Origin: JAWLBW01 sp041687475 | GTDB lineage: Bacteria; J088; JAWLBW01 | Reading direction: 5' to 3' | DNA length: 15,591 bases | NCBI GenBank assembly: GCA_041687475.1 | Contig: JAWLBW010000087.1 | Location: 1-15,591 of the forward strand | Made by a program: the position numbers and the translations under genes | Shown: positions 13,661 to 15,591 of the stretch, piece after piece | How positions within the stretch are numbered: the stretch's first letter is position 1 | Layout: every line of letters starts with the position of its first letter | Notes under the pieces: generated by a model | The model's input: only the letters and a program-made list of their open reading frames with translations | Database searches by the model: none | What the model was told of the DNA's origin: nothing

Positions 13661-14570
13661 GACTCAGCTCCAGCTCCAGCATGCGCTTGTAGTTCTGCAT
13701 GCGTGCTTGAATGTCAGGGTGTGTCAGCCGCGCCAGACGACGCAGGCTGAAATCTTCGACCGTAAAGCTCGCAAGTACGTTACCGAAGGCCACCGCCTTT
13801 CGCAGGGTGGCTGCGTGAAACCGGCCTTCGTGCGCAAGATAGCCCATGAAGCCCCCGGCAAAGGATGCGCCGACCCCGGTGGGGTCTACCACCTCTTCGA
13901 GCGGATAGGCGGGCGCGGCGAAAATCGCGCCTTCGCCCATCAGAAGGGCGCCGTACTCACCACGTTTGACGGCGACGAAACGGGGCCCCAGCGACAGGAG
14001 TTTTTTGGCGGCCCTGACCAGATTGGGTTCATCGGTAAACGCCCGGAGCTCGGCTTCGTTCAGAAAGGCAATGTCGACCGACGAAAAGACTTCGACCAGG
14101 CCTTGCCGATCGTTTTCAATGAAGCGGCTCGCGGTTTCACAGGCAACGACGGTGGGCCGTTCGACCTGTTCGAGCGCCGCCAGCTGTTGCTCGGGGCTCA
14201 GGTCGGCCAGAAAGACGTATTCGGGCGTCTGCCATTCGGGAGAAATTTCGGGCCGGTACGCCGTCAGCACGTGAGGCTGCGCGTCGACGGTAGCCGACTG
14301 CTTGAGGTCGAAACCGTAGGTTCCGCTCCAACGCGGCGTGAGCCCTTCGAGGCGGCAGAGGCCGGCCAGATCGACCTTGTGCTTGCGCAGCAGATCGCAA
14401 TGCTCTTCGGGCAGATCGTGCCCCACGGGCGCCACCATTCGAGCCGAAGCAAAATAACCGGCCGCCACGCTGAAGAATGCCGCAGAACCACCCAACACCG
14501 ACTCGGCCTTGCCGAACGGCGTTTCTACGGTGTCGAGCGCAACGGAACCGACAACGAGAATGGAGGTCAT
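13653..14570 (-). CDS. PfkB (ribokinase) family protein with altered catalytic motif
   Basis: A 305-residue protein of the PfkB sugar/nucleoside kinase family, whose members phosphorylate sugars or nucleosides with ATP. It has the usual opening ILVVGSVALDTVETPFG, the glycine motif VLGGSAAFFSVAAG (25-38), the NEAEL magnesium-site motif (171-175), VKRGEYGAL (201-209) and the C-terminal signature region DPTGVGASFAGGFMGYL (229-245). The family signature is normally DTxGAGDxF, with the Asp of GAGD as the catalytic base. Here that position is Ala235 (codon GCA, 13866-13868) and the preceding Ala is Val233. The protein is otherwise intact, so it may be a pseudokinase or a regulator. The ATG is preceded by AAGGTG at about 10 bp. 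It is the first gene of the operon, about 110 bp from the likely transcription start. Confidence 0.88.
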   Translation of the reverse strand: MTSILVVGSVALDTVETPFGKAESVLGGSAAFFSVAAGYFASARMVAPVGHDLPEEHCDLLRKHKVDLAGLCRLEGLTPRWSGTYGFDLKQSATVDAQPHVLTAYRPEISPEWQTPEYVFLADLSPEQQLAALEQVERPTVVACETASRFIENDRQGLVEVFSSVDIAFLNEAELRAFTDEPNLVRAAKKLLSLGPRFVAVKRGEYGALLMGEGAIFAAPAYPLEEVVDPTGVGASFAGGFMGYLAHEGRFHAATLRKAVAFGNVLASFTVEDFSLRRLARLTHPDIQARMQNYKRMLELELSHV

Positions 14571-14610
14571 AGCAAATCTGCACCTTCAGCTCTACCCGTG
14601 GCGATAGAAG

Positions 14611-14623
14611 CTCCGAATATCAA
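14611..14623 (-). repeat. 13-bp direct repeat TTGATATTCGGAG, leader copy
   Basis: This copy lies in the transcribed leader, about 41 bp before the PfkB start codon and 92 bp from the identical copy at the promoter. It has no suitable -10 box after it, so it is not a second promoter of the same type. It may be an operator half. Confidence 0.6.
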
Positions 14624-14686
14624 GGCCACCCCAACAGGCAAACCCTCGCAGCACTGCCGTGTTTCAAGCTGGTTCAACGCTGCAAC

Positions 14687-14715
14687 ATTGTAGTCAGTTT
14701 GTCTCCGAATATCAA
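14687..14715 (-). promoter_or_regulatory. Likely sigma70-type promoter of the seven-gene operon
   Basis: The minus strand has TTGATA (14710-14715) and TACAAT (14687-14692) separated by exactly 17 bp, each matching 5 of 6 consensus bases. It is the best promoter match I see in the window. Transcription would start near 14680, giving a leader of about 110 bases before the PfkB gene. The -35 box lies inside one copy of the 13-bp direct repeat, so a repressor or activator bound there could control it. Confidence 0.7.
14703..14715 (-). repeat. 13-bp direct repeat TTGATATTCGGAG, promoter copy
   Basis: An exact 13-bp copy of the sequence at 14611-14623, in the same orientation. Its first six bases are the -35 box of the operon promoter. 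A regulator binding both copies would cover the promoter and the leader. Confidence 0.65.
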
Positions 14716-14772
14716 ACGCTTGGACGTATGAGGCATTCACTCACAAGGACTGCTTCGCGAGCGGTTGGAACC

Positions 14773-15591
14773 TCAGTACGGAAAAAATCCGAAAACGGCC
14801 TCGAGTCGGGTCGAAAAGCCCTGAAAATCGATGGACGGCGCCCCGTTCAGCATATAAACGCTGTCGGAATACGCCCACTGGCTGTCGCGCGCCGCGCCGA
14901 ACTGGTAGCCCACATTGGCGTCGACCGCAAACCAGGGCGTAATTTTGAAACGCCCGCCCACCCACGGCATGGCGAGCAGAAAGTTGTTCTCAATGGTCTT
15001 GCGGAAGGTAGCGGTTTCCGAAGCCCGGGCCAGGTCGTCGAGCACCGCATCCCACGCCAGCTCACGGGCAGCCCGCTCGCGATCGACCTGGTGATAGGTG
15101 AAGGTAAGCGTGCCGCTGCCGAGCAGGCCGCCGGCATAAACCTCCCAGCGACGGTGGGGGTACACGAACTCGAGCGTCAGACCGGTCTGCTGCAAGTCGA
15201 AACCGAGCTCGCGCCGGAAGTCGTCGCGCACGTCGCGCAGGGTTTTTCCGCCGGTGGCATAGTAACCGCCGACACGAAAGTGACGGCCGACGTTACCGGT
15301 GGCACGAATACCGCCCAATTGCAGGAAGCCGCCGCCGTAGGCGTTGCCGTCGTCGCCCGGAAAGCCGAGCTCGTTCGCAATACGGTTTACCGGCCCCATG
15401 CGGGGAAAGATGACGCCGGCCAGCAGCGATATGCCGATGCCGCCCCGCGCGCCATCGGCCGCCTCCCAGCTACTGAAGTCGGGGGTGTCTGCGCCCCCCC
15501 AGGCAGCCTCGAACTCGTCGACACCCTCGGCGCCGACGAGCAGGGTTACGCGCTGACCGACCTGCACCTCTCGCTCGGTCCCGCGCTGGCC
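14773..15591 (-). CDS. Outer-membrane beta-barrel protein, C-terminal part (start outside window)
   Basis: The frame stays open to the right edge, so only the last 272 residues are seen and the true start is missing; a GTG at 15565-15567 has no good Shine-Dalgarno and should not be taken as the start. The visible part has many alternating aromatic/polar strands (for example GISLLAGVIF, VGGYYATGG, WEVYAGGLLGSG, WFAVDANVGYQFG) and ends in FFPY, fitting the C-terminal aromatic that outer-membrane barrel proteins use for assembly. A long charged, probably helical insertion (around 15030-15090) would be a surface loop. I cannot name the family. It is in the same orientation as the operon that follows, but a promoter separates them. 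Confidence 0.62.
   Translation of the reverse strand, partial: GQRGTEREVQVGQRVTLLVGAEGVDEFEAAWGGADTPDFSSWEAADGARGGIGISLLAGVIFPRMGPVNRIANELGFPGDDGNAYGGGFLQLGGIRATGNVGRHFRVGGYYATGGKTLRDVRDDFRRELGFDLQQTGLTLEFVYPHRRWEVYAGGLLGSGTLTFTYHQVDRERAARELAWDAVLDDLARASETATFRKTIENNFLLAMPWVGGRFKITPWFAVDANVGYQFGAARDSQWAYSDSVYMLNGAPSIDFQGFSTRLEAVFGFFPY

Larger units (their letters stand above)
14571..14772. other. Operon leader and promoter region
   Basis: This 202-bp gap precedes the seven-gene operon. It contains the promoter at 14687-14715, a roughly 110-base untranslated leader with only a very small hairpin (GCAG/CTGC near 14648-14657), and two copies of a 13-bp sequence. No riboswitch family was recognised. 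No clear terminator for the barrel-protein gene at 14773 is visible, so some read-through into the operon is possible. Confidence 0.6.

Noticed and set aside
15565..15567. GTG as the start of the right-hand barrel protein
   Set aside because: The frame stays open to the window edge, there is no ribosome site or signal peptide after it, and barrel proteins need an export signal, so the start must lie outside.

Overview
The window looks like chromosomal DNA from a Gram-negative bacterium of high GC content. Visible support is an OmpA-type outer-membrane/peptidoglycan protein, a second C-terminal beta-barrel protein, a TPR lipoprotein with a lipobox, and a RodZ-like protein. Gene content (tandem MCP-like proteins whose tip resembles one I associate with Geobacter and Myxococcus relatives, and a PfkB kinase next to a TPR lipoprotein and RodZ) suggests a lineage of the former Deltaproteobacteria such as Myxococcota or Bradymonadota. 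That placement is inference from memory; no rRNA or other marker is present. I see no insertion sequence, phage gene, CRISPR array or tRNA.

Layout from left to right: (1) 1-301 is non-coding leader. (2) 302-601 (+) is a 99-residue two-helix membrane protein, closed by a strong rho-independent terminator at 633-667. (3) Facing it on the minus strand is a two-gene unit, a MoxR-type AAA+ ATPase (1841-2662) followed by a CoxE-like von Willebrand A protein (700-1833). (4) 2663-2810 is a spacer with a terminator and repeat-like sequence. (5) 2811-5540 (-) is a 909-residue outer-membrane protein: signal peptide, Pro/Ala linker, beta-barrel, four tandem carboxypeptidase-regulatory-like domains and an OmpA C-terminal domain. 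It has its own likely promoter at 5587-5616. (6) 5623-14570 (-) is a tightly packed seven-gene operon, in transcription order: PfkB-family protein, unknown 204-residue protein, TPR lipoprotein, RodZ-like protein, two six-helix MCP-like transducers, and RecO. A good sigma70-type promoter lies at 14687-14715. (7) 14773-15591 (-) is the C-terminal part of an outer-membrane barrel protein whose start is beyond the window.

The operon is the most interesting part. The TPR lipoprotein/RodZ pair matches the pilF-rodZ order known from gammaproteobacteria. Here it is continued, with overlapping stop and start codons, into two paralogous membrane transducers with unusual signalling tips and long coiled-coil arms. 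This suggests, by inference only, a module linking envelope or pole organisation, possibly type IV pili, to a non-canonical chemosensory signal. Two proteins have substitutions at functional positions: the PfkB protein has Ala where the family has its catalytic Asp, and the OmpA domain has Gln where the diaminopimelate-binding Arg is expected.
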